Of a DNA stretch of 64,000 bases, positions 45,024-57,000 are shown one piece after another (the stretch's first letter is position 1; the number at the start of each line of letters is the position of its first letter). The stretch is taken from the NCBI RefSeq assembly GCF_035046485.1, contig NC_085138.1:94839766-94903765 (forward strand), in the 5' to 3' direction. Origin of the DNA: Aedes albopictus (lineage: Eukaryota > Arthropoda > Insecta > Diptera > Culicidae). The position numbers were made by a program, and so were the translations under genes. The notes below the pieces were generated by a model. It had not been told where the DNA came from, did not search any database, and saw nothing but the letters and a program-made list of their open reading frames with translations.

Positions 45024-45369
45024 CACTGAAAGACGGCTTGCGGTTGAAATTACTATTCTGAGGGTCAACATAAATGCACAACGCCACTTGATTTGTGCAG
45101 ACTGAGTTTCGTTTCAAATCAACAGAATTATGTTTTTAATTTTACCATGGACTAGATTTTCAATTAAAAAAGTTTCTGTTGGCAACCGGATTCGAACCAA
45201 GAACCTTGACATCACCAGGCTCGCACGCTACAACTCAGCTATCGAACCGGTTGATGTGAGGAGAAACAAAACGCACACAAGAAGCGTTGGTGGGTCGATG
45301 ATCATGTTTTGCCATGGTAAATTTAAAAACATTTTTATGCTTGTCATTACTGCAAGCTGCCTTTCAGTG
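45024..45369. mobile_element. TA-flanked MITE carrying a tRNA-like pol III promoter
   Basis: CACTGAAAGACGGCTTGC and the complement of CACTGAAAGGCAGCTTGC form the ends, with TA on both sides (45022-45023 and 45370-45371). Inside, on -, lie TAGCTGAGTTGTA (A box) and GGTTCGAATCC (perfect B box) with 44 bases between their starts, as in real tRNA genes. The acceptor stem hardly pairs, so it is a tRNA relic, not a functional tRNA. A second inner inverted repeat (TTTTACCATGG and complement) flanks the tRNA-like part. Confidence 0.72.
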
Positions 45370-45537
45370 TAGAATGCTTATGAGCAAAACTTTTAGATTT
45401 TCAAAAAACTATTAATAAGTATTTAATACATAATATGTTGTATTTTTATTAGATTGTTGAAATTATTAGAGTTTTATTATGTTCGTGGAGTGTTCTGAGA
45501 AGGCTACGACGATCTTTTTGTATATTTTCCATGACAA

Positions 45538-45661
45538 CCCCATAATAGAAAAATATGATACAACGTGCTTAACAACCCTTTCGGGCTATCATCTTGATCA
45601 TACATGGAATGATATACAATCATTCACCCTATCAGCAGTGTATGATACATTTTTATTAGGG
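45538..45661. mobile_element. ~120-bp MITE, copy 2
   Basis: Second copy of the element at 16943-17063, same orientation, differing mainly by small indels. Confidence 0.75.
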
Positions 45662-45689
45662 AAGTTCATAAAGCGTGCATATGAAAATA

Positions 45690-45985
45690 AATCAGATAAA
45701 CTGGAAGGTACGGTGGTCCACATTTATATAAAAAATAAATTTGTGAAAAATGCCATTTCTTACCTCCCGAATTAGTTGTTTTAGAGTCCCAGAAGCTACG
45801 TTCTAGGTTTCTGCAAAATCAATTAACCCAAGGGCCAAATGTATGTAGAAATCTTAAAAGTTTTCGAATTTTGTTTCTAGGTGCCACTGTTCGCCTTCAA
45901 TAGCTAAACCCCTTGGAATTATTGTAGGTGACTATATGCCAAACAACTTTGTCGAACTGTTCTTTTAGGGAAAAAGAGTTTAGTT
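45690..45985. mobile_element. fragment of the 52.3-kb foldback family
   Basis: TTACCTCCCGAATTAGTTGT, CCAGAAGCTACGTTC, GTTTTCGAATTTTG and GGTGACTATATGCCAAACAA occur in the same order as in the left arm at 52289-52615. Only one arm is present. Confidence 0.7.
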
Positions 45986-45989
45986 TGGG

Positions 45990-46330
45990 ATCCAGAAATT
46001 CGATCTAGAGATTTCTACGGGAGGAACGCCCAAAGTAATCTTATCAACTCTGAAGGTTTTCCACAAGGATTTTCAAGAATTGCTGCAGGATTCCATCGAG
46101 GAACTCTTGGAGAATTTTCAGAAAGAACTTCTGGAAGATTCCCAGTGATACTTTACAGAAGATTTCTATAAGAAACCCTCCCAGAAGGAACTTCTGAATG
46201 ATTTTCATAAGAAACTGCTTAATAATTTGCAAAAAGAACTCCTGGAGGGTCCCCTAAAGCAACTCCTGGAGGATTCCATGAAGCAACTCCTGGAGGACAC
46301 CCAGAATAAACTTTTGGACGAAAAACAGCT
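45990..46330. repeat. degenerate GGAATTCC-type repeats, opposite orientation
   Basis: GGAAGATTCCC, GAACTCCTGGAGG and GCAACTCCTGGAGGA repeat at roughly 12-24-base spacing, the complement of the 35.5-41.7 kb tract. Confidence 0.65.
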
Positions 46331-46599
46331 AGCTGTTCTGAAAGAATCCAAATACGAATAAAGAAAGAATCCATCAAAATCACTTAGTAATGGAACACAC
46401 CCTTTTGCTTATTACAACGCTTCTGGTGGACGTTTTTAAAAACTTTTGACGCCCATCTGTTGACAATACCAATAACAATTACAGTGATTTTTTTTCTGCT
46501 CTTAAAACTTTGTGGTTCTGGAGATAGGAACCATGCAATAGGAGCGTAGAAACAGGGTCGTGCACAGTCCTCTGAAAATTTAACGTGGTCCGCTTCCAA

Positions 46600-47085
46600 G
46601 CTGGTAAAAGCACACGTATGGCGCGTGCTTAAGATACAACGAACCTTGACGACGACTCAGAAGCCGAAAAGTAAACGCCTAAGTGGGACTGCCTATCAAC
46701 AGCTTCATAGACAGGTCTTGAGGTCCAATAGGAGCAATCTAGGTACATCTGATCACGATTTTAGTAAAAAAGTATGGTGTCGCCCAACGTACAATGCAGA
46801 GAATTCGCTCCCGTGCAGGCTTACATGTATACCGAGTTAGCAGGCAACCAAACAGATCTTTCAATCAAATTTCCGTGGCTCAAAACCGTACTCGGAATCC
46901 TTATGGCAACCTACTGACAAAGCCTGTTGGGTGTATACTGATGGATGATGAAACCTATGTAAAGACCGACTTCCGGGACCAAAATTTTACAAGGCAAGAG
47001 CTTGAGGAGCTGTCCTTGGAAGATACAAACTCGATTTTGTGGGCAAGTTCACTCGCAAATATAACCCAAATGATCTAACAGGGAA
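46600..47085 (+). pseudogene. decayed Tc1/mariner-type transposase
   Basis: A frame containing KPVGCILMDDETYVKTDFRD, then LEELSLEDTNSILWASSLAN, resembles the central catalytic part of mosquito mariner-like transposases, where an aspartate in a MDDETYVK context is the first acid of the DDE triad. The upstream part reads QPNRSFNQISVAQNRTRN and is partly in other frames. Several stops and frameshifts are visible and the second and third acidic residues are not found, so it cannot be active. No terminal repeats were located. Confidence 0.55.
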
Positions 47086-48624
47086 TTAGCAGTTGTGATC
47101 AAAAGGAGAAGTTTTCATCATTAAAATAACGATGAACTCGAGGGTTTATGAAACCGAATGTCTGGAGAATCGAATTCTGTCCTTAACCCAGTCTCATGTT
47201 GGCCCAGTGATATTTTTTCGATCCTGGCAATAATTATTTTTCCTATGAAAATTAAAGTTTTGTGATTTATGCTTTGGCAATTCAAATTTTAGTATTATTT
47301 TTTAATCAAGAAGATCCTAGAATTTTCCAGAAGCTTTCCTAGAAGTTATTGTATCAATGCATATGTGAAGTATTTCACTCTACATTCAACATCTCAACAG
47401 AAGGTATACCATTATATAACCAACCTTGGCTCGTAATTGACTGTTGTAGGGTTCTAATCTATGCAATGGAAGAAACTTCTAATAATTTCTACAGGATTGA
47501 TACATTGCTGTTCTATGCTCAATTGTCCCATGTTATATCGAAATCCCATATAACAAGGGACAACTATGCCTATAACGGCAGTAACAGCAATGCATTGCTT
47601 TGCCAATCCTATGCAACCAATGCAACGATGCACCAATACAACCACTATTGAAACTTTCATAGTATGAGAAACATTTCAGTGAAATAGTTCAAAGCGTAAC
47701 GGAAAGACAGACAATTCTGGGATTTTATATATATGATATGATGATGATGATATGCAATTGAGTGAAAACCGCATTAAAATTATTTGTTTCAAATCTAAAT
47801 GCGACCAGAATAATGCTGTCCCATCACTAAGTGGGTCATGCTTTAAGTATTCAAAATCGAAACTCCCAAAAGAATTCTTGCAGGAATTCTATTAAAAAAA
47901 TCCTGGAAAAATGTTTGATGAGTCTCAGAAAGGTTTTTTGGAACAATACCAGAAGAAACTCTTTGAAGAATCCCAGTAGAAATTCCTAATGAAATCTTGT
48001 TTTTTTTAAGGAGTCCCAGAAAGAAATTCTACGGAAACCTCGGAAGAAATTCCTGGGGCGATATCCGATAGAATTTTTGGAGTGGTTTTAGAAAATAATC
48101 TTGGCAAAATTCCAGTACGATATTCTGAAAAAAAAACGGAACTTCTGTTGGGATTTTGGAAGGAACATCTTGAGGAATCTCAGCACCAGAACTCTTGGAA
48201 GAATTCCAAGAGGATGTCTTGATTAAAACTTTTAGATTGATCTTCTTTACGAACTCCGATTCCCGGGAGAATTCCTGAAAAAATCTAGAAGATACTCCAG
48301 ACGGAATTTAAAAAGAAGCATCTAGATTAAATCGAGAAAAAATCACAGGAGACAGAAACTATTTCTTCGAAAAATACTCATCTAATAGCGGAATAGTTAA
48401 CCCTAGTAAGAGTGAACCTGTTGGGGTCAATATGACCCAGACAGGCACGCTGAACGTGCACTATGCAATCGTGGTGGGAAAAACTTAACATCTTAGGAGG
48501 GTTAAGAAGGCTCTCTTTTGTTGTCGTGTTTTAAATTGTTTTTTTTTATGTATTTTGAATTAATATTAAACACGGATATATGAAATGTCACGGACTTTCA
48601 TGAAAGATTATCATACTCCAATGC
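47086..48624. other. no gene; decayed repeats and one hairpin
   Basis: TTGTCCCATGTTATAT and the complement-like ATATAACAAGGGACAA (about 47522-47562) form a hairpin. 47870-48300 is decayed GGAATTCC-type repeat. GTTGGGGTCAATATGACCCA near 48432 has an inverted relative near 51945. Confidence 0.5.
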
Positions 48625-50082
48625 ACGATGCAGGGTGGCCACAGACTCGGGAAATGCGGGAAGAAGTCGGGAATTGAAATTCATCGGGAAAAATGCGGGA
48701 ATAAGTCGGGAATTTAATTTATGATCGGAAATTTTTAATTGATGTGTATTTAATGTCCTCAGAATATAAACCCAAACTTAGATTTAACACTTTACTCATT
48801 TGAAATCCCAACTTCTTACAACAAGTTCACAATTATACTATACTTCTATCTCATGAAGAAAATTACATTATCCAAACATTTGATGATGATCATTATTGAT
48901 TTTTGAATTATGAGTGATTTTTATCTATATTAAGCGAGATTTTTAGCTCAAGGCTAGTTCCTCTCAGGACCGCTATACTTACGCTTTACTTCCCTTTCGA
49001 AATTCTTCCTCATGAATTTGTCGGGAGAGGGATTCGCTCACAGATTTAACCATCACACCAGGTCCGCTGCACAGTGAGTGATTTCTTGTTTGGCAGACAT
49101 TATCCGGATGACAGCTTTATATTGTCCGGATATTATAAATCACATTTTTAAAAATACGATTCGAACTAGTTTGAAAAAACTGAACCCTAAAAACGTAAGA
49201 AATATCGCGAAAAATAAAGAATTTTTGATAGAAAAAATTCTGAATGATTTAAGCAGAAATGCAAAGAAATACTTAGAAGGAGTATTTCCACAATATACCA
49301 GAAAGGTCTATGAATTCCATAGGAAATTGTACACGATTTTTTTCCAACTATAAATTCAATGATTTTTTGCAGAATACACAACGCAATTGCCGAGGAATCC
49401 TTTCCGAATAGTATCGAGGAATCACGTAGATTTGCAGGGTGTCTACTGTCAACTGGAATTAACAGTGTAATTCTATTAAGGTGGAAATTTACTGGCATTC
49501 TGGCGATATGACTGAGTATATCTTATATAACAAATTTGGTGAACTTTGAAGAAGATTCTCTGACTAAACCATGAAATAAGATAGTTTCCGCAGTAGTTCC
49601 TGCTGGTACGGTTTGTGGAATTTTGAGGATAAATTTTGGGCCAAGTTTCAATTAATGTAAAAAAAACAGATTTTTTTAATATTCCCTGAATTCGTTAGTG
49701 AAGGACTTCCTAAAATTATTGCTTTGTAGGAATTTTTAACGGTATTTCTAGTGAAATTTTTGAATAAGTTTACAGAAAAGCTCTCTGCAATCACAGAAGC
49801 CATCATAGGAAGAATATTCGATAGCGACATTTTCAATTCTTTTGGAAAATTACTAAAGGCATTAGGAATTCGGTCGTTGCGGATAATTTTTAGGTGGATT
49901 TTCTATTGTTATAATACAACCATTCCATATAATATAATCGATATAGTACTACTCAGATTGCCGTGAAAATGAGTGTGTTTGTAGATCATCCAAAATAATT
50001 AGACGCGTATTTTTCCTTTTCGTCATAAGGGTAACCAATTTTTCAATAAGAGACACTTTTTTGAATTTGATTATATTTTAGA

Positions 50083-50154
50083 TCCTCATAAAACTATGGA
50101 TATTAAAAACAAAAATAACTCAAATAAGCAATACAATGCATAGTTTTATGAGGA
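50083..50154. repeat. 16-bp inverted repeat
   Basis: TCCTCATAAAACTATG and its exact complement lie about 40 bases apart. No known role. Confidence 0.7.
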
Positions 50155-50196
50155 TACAAAAAAATCATATCCCAAAAACTAAAAAATATACATATA

Positions 50197-50409
50197 CAGG
50201 TCGGACTTGATTATCCGGAGTCGGGTTCACATGCTTCTCAATCACATATCTGGGTAACGGAACGCTCTATAAAGCTAAAATTTTCACAGTTTGTCAAGCC
50301 AACTTTGATAAGTGATCAGTCAAAATTTCAACTTCTTACAGAATTCCGTTTGTGAGATTTTATTATGGGAAGCGCCAGAACCCGACTCCGGATAATCGAG
50401 TCCGACCTG
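50197..50409. mobile_element. 213-bp pogo-type MITE
   Basis: CAGGTCGGACTTGATTATCC continues GGAGTCGGGTT and is mirrored at the right end with one difference in 31 bases. TA flanks both sides (50195-50196 and 50410-50411). Non-coding. Confidence 0.85.
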
Positions 50410-52288
50410 TACGTGTTTTCTGAATTTTCTAAATACAGTTTGGCCCTCTCAGCGATTTTTCCTGAAAACGATAATATCGTTCAAACAAATAATAATAAAT
50501 CGGGCAACTGGTTCAAAAGTAGTGTTTTTTTTGTAAATTTTTAGCTTTTATAAATATTGATTTTTTGAACCACCATATTTATAAATTGGTCATCTTAGTT
50601 TACTTGAAGATATTATCTTTGCAATCATAGACATAAAGATGGAAGCAAATGGAGGACTCGATTCTTTAGATTTTTTATGGAATTCTTCAAAGTATTACTC
50701 GCAAAATTAAAAAAAAAATGCTGAAGGAATTGCTCATATTATCATCGGAAAATCTGAAAAATTGCTCGTATGAATTTTTTGAACAGAAGTGTAGAGGTTT
50801 TTTACCTATTACCTAATGCGAATCTAAAGAATTGCTTTATGTCTTTCTTGAAACTATGTATAGAAGCAATTCTGTAGGATTTTCTGGCGAGAATTGTTAC
50901 TGAAATCTATAAGGTCAGAAGACAGAAGAACGCCAGTATTGGAAGAATTTTAAGCCCATTTCTTGATTTCTTTCAGCTTTGAATGGAAGATTAATCCAAT
51001 GCTCTGAATGCAACTTAGTAATGGCTATACAAGAATAATTTTAAACTCATAGACCAATTTAATAAATAGTTTGATACATTTTTGGATTTTGCGCTATATT
51101 TTTTTTTTTGTAAAAATGTATCCACTACTCATCAGTTTCCACTAAAAATTACTCGCGAGTTTCCAAGAAAGTTCTTTAAAACTAAGATTAGAAATCAAGT
51201 CAAAGTTTTGTTTATCAGGGTTTGAGGATTTCTCCACAAATTTAGCTACAAATTGTTTAGGAAAAAAAAAATCCCCAGATATTTAAAATTGTTTTGAGGA
51301 AAATTACTCCACCTCAATCACTTAAGAAGCTCCAACATAAATTTCTCTGAGTGCATTTTCTTTTTCCAGAAGCTGGTTTAAAGATGTTCACATAGTTTTG
51401 CTATATAAATCTCCAGGGAGACCTCAAAAACCCTCCCTATATTCAAAGCATTAAACTATGTATAAGTTAATGGATTTTGACTATTTCGATTATTTTTTAG
51501 TCTAATGGTTTGCATTTGACTCTGTAACTCTTACGGAATTTCATTTCCTGATAAATTAAGTGTAAACTTAATTATTTAATAGGCTTCCTGATTTATCAGC
51601 AGAGTGTTTGAAAAAAATATCACATACATTTATTCGGTTTTTTTGCACTCAACTTCTTCCAGAACTCCTCGAAGATTTTTACCATAATCCAATAATTCTA
51701 ATGGAACTACCTATAGGAATTATATTAGAATTACATCAAGAGTTCCATGATTCACATCTTCAGAATTTCCGTGATAGCGAAAACAAATCGCTAAGGAATT
51801 CACAGAGAGTGCTCCATTTGTCTGTCCAGATTTGTAACTGGAATGTTTTGTTTTGTATGTAATGTTTTTCTTAACTTTTCTAAGATGTTAGGCTAAGTGC
51901 ACCACGGTGGTGTAGAGTACGTTCAGCGAGCCTGTCCGGGTCATATTAACCCCAACATCCTACAAGGGTTGAGGGGTTCACAAAAAATCTTTTAAAAATT
52001 CCGATACAAATAAATTCAAATATGGGACCTGTGGAATAAAAAGCAAACTTCAATCATATGTTACATGTAGAATTGCTTTGATATGTTTTTAACGTCTTCG
52101 AAAAATTACGTAACTGTCCCAGTATGACACTGACACTACAAATATTACATTAAATTTTACAGATTCACTTAAAGGTTTGGATTTTGGGATGTTTTGGAAG
52201 CTCCAAAAGCATATAAAGGAAAGTCGGGAAAATTAAAATCAATGCGGGAAAAAGTCGGGAATTTCATTTTTGATTTTGTGTGGCCACT

Positions 52289-53035
52289 AAGGTGGCCCGC
52301 ACTTATATGAAAAACAAAAATTTCGAAAAATGCCAAGTCTTACCTCCTAAATCAGTTGTTTTGGACTCCCAGAAGCTACGTTCAAAATTTGAGCAAAATC
52401 GGTTGAGCCTAAGGGGGCGCTCAAAACGCTTGAAGTTTGTATGGGAAAACTTGGCCAAATGTATACAGAAATTTTAAGTTTTCGAATTTTGCCGCTAGGT
52501 GGCGCTGTAAGCGTTCAATAATTAAACCCTTTGGTATCATTGTTGGTGACTATATGCCAAACAACTTTATCGAAGACCGCAAAGTGATCCAACGTCTGTG
52601 AAAAAAGTTATACCCTTGGTAAAGTGAGGATAAGCTTTATTGTTGTTTTTCCAATACATGTAAAGGAATAATATCAATAATGAGATCTCAATACTTTGCC
52701 TCACTTTGCGTAGGGTATAACTTTTTTCACAGCCATCGGATCACTTTGCGGTCTTCGACAAAGTTCTTTGGCATATAGTCATCTACAATAATACAAAAGG
52801 GTTTATTTATTGAACGCTTACAGCGCCACCTAGCGGCAAAATTCGAAAACTTAAAATTTCTGCATACATTTGGCCAAGTATTCCCATACAAACTTCAAGC
52901 GTTTTGAGCGCCCCCTTAGGCACAACCGATTTTGCTCAAATTTTGAACGTAGTTTCTGGGAGTCCAAAACAACTGATTTATGAGGTAAGACTTGGCATTT
53001 TTCGAAATTTTTGTTTTTCATATAAGTGTGGGCCA
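52289..53035. mobile_element. foldback with ~330-bp arms
   Basis: The left arm from GCACTTATATGAAAAACAAA to about 52615 is complementary over nearly its whole length to 52705-53035 (including GGCGCTGTAAGCGTTCAATA and CGCAAAGTGATCC). The arms give two mirror-image open frames of 65 codons, which are not genes. Relatives are at 45690 and, in part, in the arms of 32426-33784. Confidence 0.8.
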
Positions 53036-53084
53036 CCCTAGTGGCCACCCTGACGATGACGTCATGAAGAAAACGCTGTCTTTC

Positions 53085-53195
53085 GCTCCTATTGAAAATT
53101 AGAAAACAAAAGAACCAGCTCCTATCAAATTTAACAGCTCCTGTTGTTTTCTAATTGTTAATGGGAGTGAAAGAGAGAGATTTTCGTCGTGATGT
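53085..53195. repeat. palindromic repeat related to 9530-10140
   Basis: CTTTCGCTCC...AGAAAACAAAAG and its imperfect complement surround a centre CCTATCAAATTTAACAG, diverged from the CTGTCAAATTTGACAG core at 9584. Confidence 0.65.
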
Positions 53196-53589
53196 GCTTA
53201 ATAAAAATCACGCATGGAAAATAAAATAAAATAAAAATACAAATTAAAAAAAAAAACAAACAAAAACTCAAATGAATACTGTTGAAATTCCTCCAATAAT
53301 GTCTGGTCTTACAAAACCCCTGAACGCTAAGCGTTGTTTAGAAATTCCAACAACAATTTCGACAAGAAGCCCTGTGAAAATCCTCAAACCCTTTAGTTTT
53401 TTTTTGCCACAAGGCTTATAATTTATGTTTTCTCTAGAATGTTGGGATTTGTTTGACACAGAAATCTCTAAACGCTTGGTAATAAGTTCATAATTTATGG
53501 TAACAAAACAATCTCTTAATAAATTTTATCTTATTAAAAATAATGAAAATTGTCAAGAATGTTTTATAGCTTCGTGTAAATATTGTCAT

Positions 53590-53862
53590 TTTCAGGGGCC
53601 ATATAGCCTGTGAAGGCATGAGTATTCTGCAGGAGCGTGCTAGATGTGACGGGTTCGATTCCCTGTTGGGCCAGAAACTTTTCGTAAAGAAAATTTACTT
53701 CCTTGGGCATAGAATGGCTCGTGCCTGCCACACAGTATACGCATGCAAAATGGTCTTTGGCAAAGGAAGCTCTCAGTTAAAAACTGTAGAAATGTTCACA
53801 AGCTGAGAAGCAGGGTTTGTCCCAGTGGGAACGTTACACCACGAAAAAGAAGAAGATGAAGA
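53590..53862 (+). mobile_element. full-length tRNA-related SINE (Feilai-type)
   Basis: A-box-like TAGCCTGTGAAGG at 53604 and B-box GGTTCGATTCC at 53652 start a tRNA-related head. The body reads GGGCATAGAATGGCTCGTGC, AAGCTCTCAGTTAAAAACTG, TTTGTCCCAGTGGGAACGTT, and it ends in an AAGAAGAAGATGAAG tail. ATTGTCAT occurs on both sides (53582-53589 and 53863-53870). Such elements are transcribed by pol III and moved by LINE machinery. Confidence 0.85.
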
Positions 53863-54048
53863 ATTGTCATATATTCTATTAGGACTATATGTACGTCATA
53901 TTTTATCTATAAATTTCACCAATAATTTCGACAGGAAAACTCACCAGAAAAAATAACATGAAGGTGCAACATATTCTCAAAGAATTTTACCAGAAATTCA
54001 TCCATGGTTTTTCAATAGTAAGCTCAGAAAAAGTCCCAAACATTCTCA

Positions 54049-55834
54049 CAGGGTGGCCACCCAGTCGGGAATTTCGGGAAAACCGGGAAAAGCTCGGGAA
54101 TTCGAAACCACCGGGAAAAAGTCGGGAAAACCTCGGGAATTGTAGCTAGCCACCGGGAATTTCCAAAATTATAAAATTTGTACAGTCTCCAGAAGCATAA
54201 GTACGAGAATCTGTGGGAAATGCAGTCAACAACTGTTGAACTATATAACATAGTGGGTGAACTGGCGTAAAACCATTCTTGGAAATTAATATCTTGTTGT
54301 CGAATCATGACAATTAAAGTTAATCATAGTGATGTTACCTAACATCACAATTCGAACAATTTCAAAGATATTCTAAAGAACATTGTGGTGGAAAGACTGG
54401 TTGAGACACATTCAAATATTTATAGATTCATATGTCACTTATGCATTTTAAGATGTACATGTTCCTAAAAACATCAACCGTCTTATAAAAGTTTTATAAA
54501 ATTGTTATATTTTATAACTTTTTTTCTAAAAAAAATCCTAAAAAAAATATCTAGGACAATATTTGATATAGCCTTTGTCCTTTGAGCGTACAGTCTTTGA
54601 GAAATTTGGATAGGATGCTGATAAATTTTTGAATGAATTGCCCCAAAAATAAAATAAAATTAAAAATTATGTAATTCTGGATGAGTAATTCTGGTGAAAA
54701 CATTTTTACAATTAAAAAATAGTTAGTGAAAAACAATTGAAAGAATATTTGAAGGGATTTTAGTATCTGATGGAATTCCTCAAAACACGCCTATTGTAGC
54801 TCATAAAACTATTTCTAATATTTTGTTTGAAAGATTTCTGTTGTTTTTCATGAAGTTCTTGGATGTACTAATTTATTGAACTTGTGACTAAAAATGTTCG
54901 GAGAAAACCGGAGTAAGGTATCGGGAAAATCCCTTTTTGGTGAAGCTTTAGCAGAAGTCCCTGGTAAAACTCCTGGTTCAGCAAATTCTAGAGATTTTTG
55001 AGTATTCGTAGTTTCTAGTTAAACTACCAATCGAAATTCTCGCGGGAGTTCCAGTGAGTATTCAAAAGCATCTGGAGCAATATTGTTGTATGATTTATGG
55101 AAATAAATAATTCCCAAATAATGAATTTGCCTCTACATTTTGGGGGAAATACTTTGTCAAAAACTAATCTTTCAGGAATTCCTGGCGAAATTCTTGACAT
55201 ATCTGAAAATGTGATCAGAATTTAAATATCTTGAAAATGACCATCAAAAATACTACACTGAAGATCTTCCTAGAAATCGTATCCAAAATTCTTTCACGAG
55301 TAATCTTTCCAGATATTCCACAAGAAGTTCATCCAGAATGTTTTTTTTTCTGGGCATTCTGTAAGTGCCTATTAGTTTCCCAAACGAACTTACCAAGAAT
55401 TTTTCAGAAGTGTGTTTTAGAATATTACTCAGAAGTCCACTAATAATAAGCTCGTAAATCCCATAATCATACTGAGAATTTCGACCCCCTCAGGATTATC
55501 TTTTTTAATTTTGTTTACTTAAACAACTGCATAATTTGTACTAGTAGGTCATCTATGAATCTAAGGAATGTTTAATGAAGATATCGTAACTTCAATGCCC
55601 ATCATTGGATACGAGACAAACAACACATAACTTAACTTTAATTTTTATTTAACTATGTTAAATCGAAGGCTTTGGAAATACTCAATATTAATTCTTTTAA
55701 ATTTTTCTTAGTAAGTAACGTTTAATTTTCACTGTAAATCATTCTATTTTAGAATCGGGAAAATTTTCAAAAACCTATCGGGAAAACCGGGAAAAACCCG
55801 GGAATTTTATTTGCCGCTCTGAGTGGCCACCCTG
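54049..55834. mobile_element. 1.8-kb hAT-like element, CAGGGTGGCCAC family
   Basis: It begins CAGGGTGGCCACCCAGTCGG and ends with the complement of CAGGGTGGCCACTCAGAGCG. ATTCTCA lies directly outside both ends (54042-54048 and 55835-55841). Many CGGGAA words stand just inside each end (GTCGGGAATTTCGGGAAAAC on the left, ACCGGGAAAAACCCGGGAAT on the right). The interior is AT-rich with decayed GGAATTCC-type repeats and no transposase frame. Confidence 0.75.
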
Positions 55835-55841
55835 ATTCTCA

Positions 55842-56790
55842 CCATGCATTATTTTTAAACCAACTTCAAAGTCCCATCATACTGTGAAATGGTCAAACCA
55901 CCCAAGTGTTGTACTTTTATCATCTAAGCAAAGGAGCATGAAGCACGACATGAAGTTACACCACAGTGAATTGTCATTTCAGAAAAAAAAATCATAGGAA
56001 TAAAACACTGTTTCACACTAAATATCAGTGTCGAATCTTTGTGGAGCTAATGCTTATAACTCTATGAAAATAGGAGTTTAAGTTGGCAATATGTCACAGA
56101 ATCAGGCAAAAATTTCAAATACCTGCAGATATTCTTGCATATTAATATGCATAAATATAGTAAACACTGCTAGATGTAATAAAAAAATTTCGCCCATAAA
56201 GTTATTATTTATATTTTTACAACTTAAAAAATAATAACCGCCGGTTGAATTGAGGAACATCTTAACTATCTTAATTTTAATCTTTAAAATTTTAGCGGAA
56301 TTTTAAACTTCACTATTACTTTTTCTCTAAATTATATTTTTCCAAAAGACAAATTAAAAAAAATGAATTACTTTAAAGAAGAAAATTTGGTAAGGACGAG
56401 GATTAACTTTTAATTCCACTATGTACTATGCTCATCTTTGGACAGTTAAGCCTATTTCACCTGCGGCTTACATATTTATTCAGTGTCGAGTGAAATATTT
56501 TACTGAATTTACAGTTAATTCTTGAGTTTATGAAATGCTGAATAACTGGCAAGAGTCGCAAGACTTGGAAAAGAATTTTTGGTAAACTTCTTCTTTCCAC
56601 CCAACTTCGGGGTTACTTGCGTCAAGGCAATTTTGAGTTGATAGAATTGCTGTTTATGTTGGGTTGTTCCCGCTTGCTTCCATGTTAAAAAAAAAGCTAA
56701 TTTTAAGTTTTTTTTTGAGCCTATTTGGATTGAAGGAAAAACACATTTAGTATTGCAGACTACATCTCAAATTGGACTATCACATTTTTT
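55842..56790. other. no recognised gene
   Basis: AT-rich sequence without a supported frame or repeat. Confidence 0.4.
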
Positions 56791-56794
56791 TTTG

Positions 56795-56945
56795 GTACGC
56801 CTAAAAAGTGTGATAAAAGTGCACATTTGCCTCGGATCGTCTCGACGTCTCCGGTGCACTTATTCCTCCATTTACAAGGAATAAGTGCACCGAAGACCTC
56901 AATTCGATCCGACGTTTCCCTGCGCTGTAATCACACTTTGAAGAT
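56795..56945. mobile_element. small foldback with perfect 15-bp central hairpin
   Basis: GGTGCACTTATTCCT (56853-56867) and its exact complement (56877-56891) are separated by 9 bases. Outer arms AAAGTGTGAT and ATCACACTTT, and CGGATCG and CGATCCG, extend the foldback. Probably a short MITE. Confidence 0.65.
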
Positions 56946-57000
56946 GTGTGCACACTGTTGTGTCAGTCCAATTTGGGGTGCAGTCAGCAATATTTTTTGC

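Larger units (their letters stand above)
48631..53052. mobile_element. 4.4-kb hAT-like element, CAGGGTGGCCAC family
   Basis: It begins CAGGGTGGCCACAGACTCGG and ends GTGGCCACCCTG. ACGATG lies directly outside both ends (48625-48630 and 53053-53058). Subterminal TCGGGAA/GCGGGAA words are repeated at both ends (48650-48735 and 52218-52265). The interior has no transposase frame and contains decayed repeats plus a MITE at 50197. The right terminus is fused with a large foldback (52274-53040), so the boundaries there are less certain. Confidence 0.6.

Noticed and set aside
45180..45255. Candidate tRNA gene on -
   Set aside because: Box spacing is right but the acceptor stem has several mismatches; it is embedded in a MITE.
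52280..53048. Two similar 65-codon frames on opposite strands beginning MATKVARTYMKNKNF-like
   Set aside because: Arms of a foldback element, not duplicated genes.
53604..53662. Candidate tRNA gene (A and B boxes)
   Set aside because: The boxes belong to a SINE with tail and TSD; no foldable acceptor stem.
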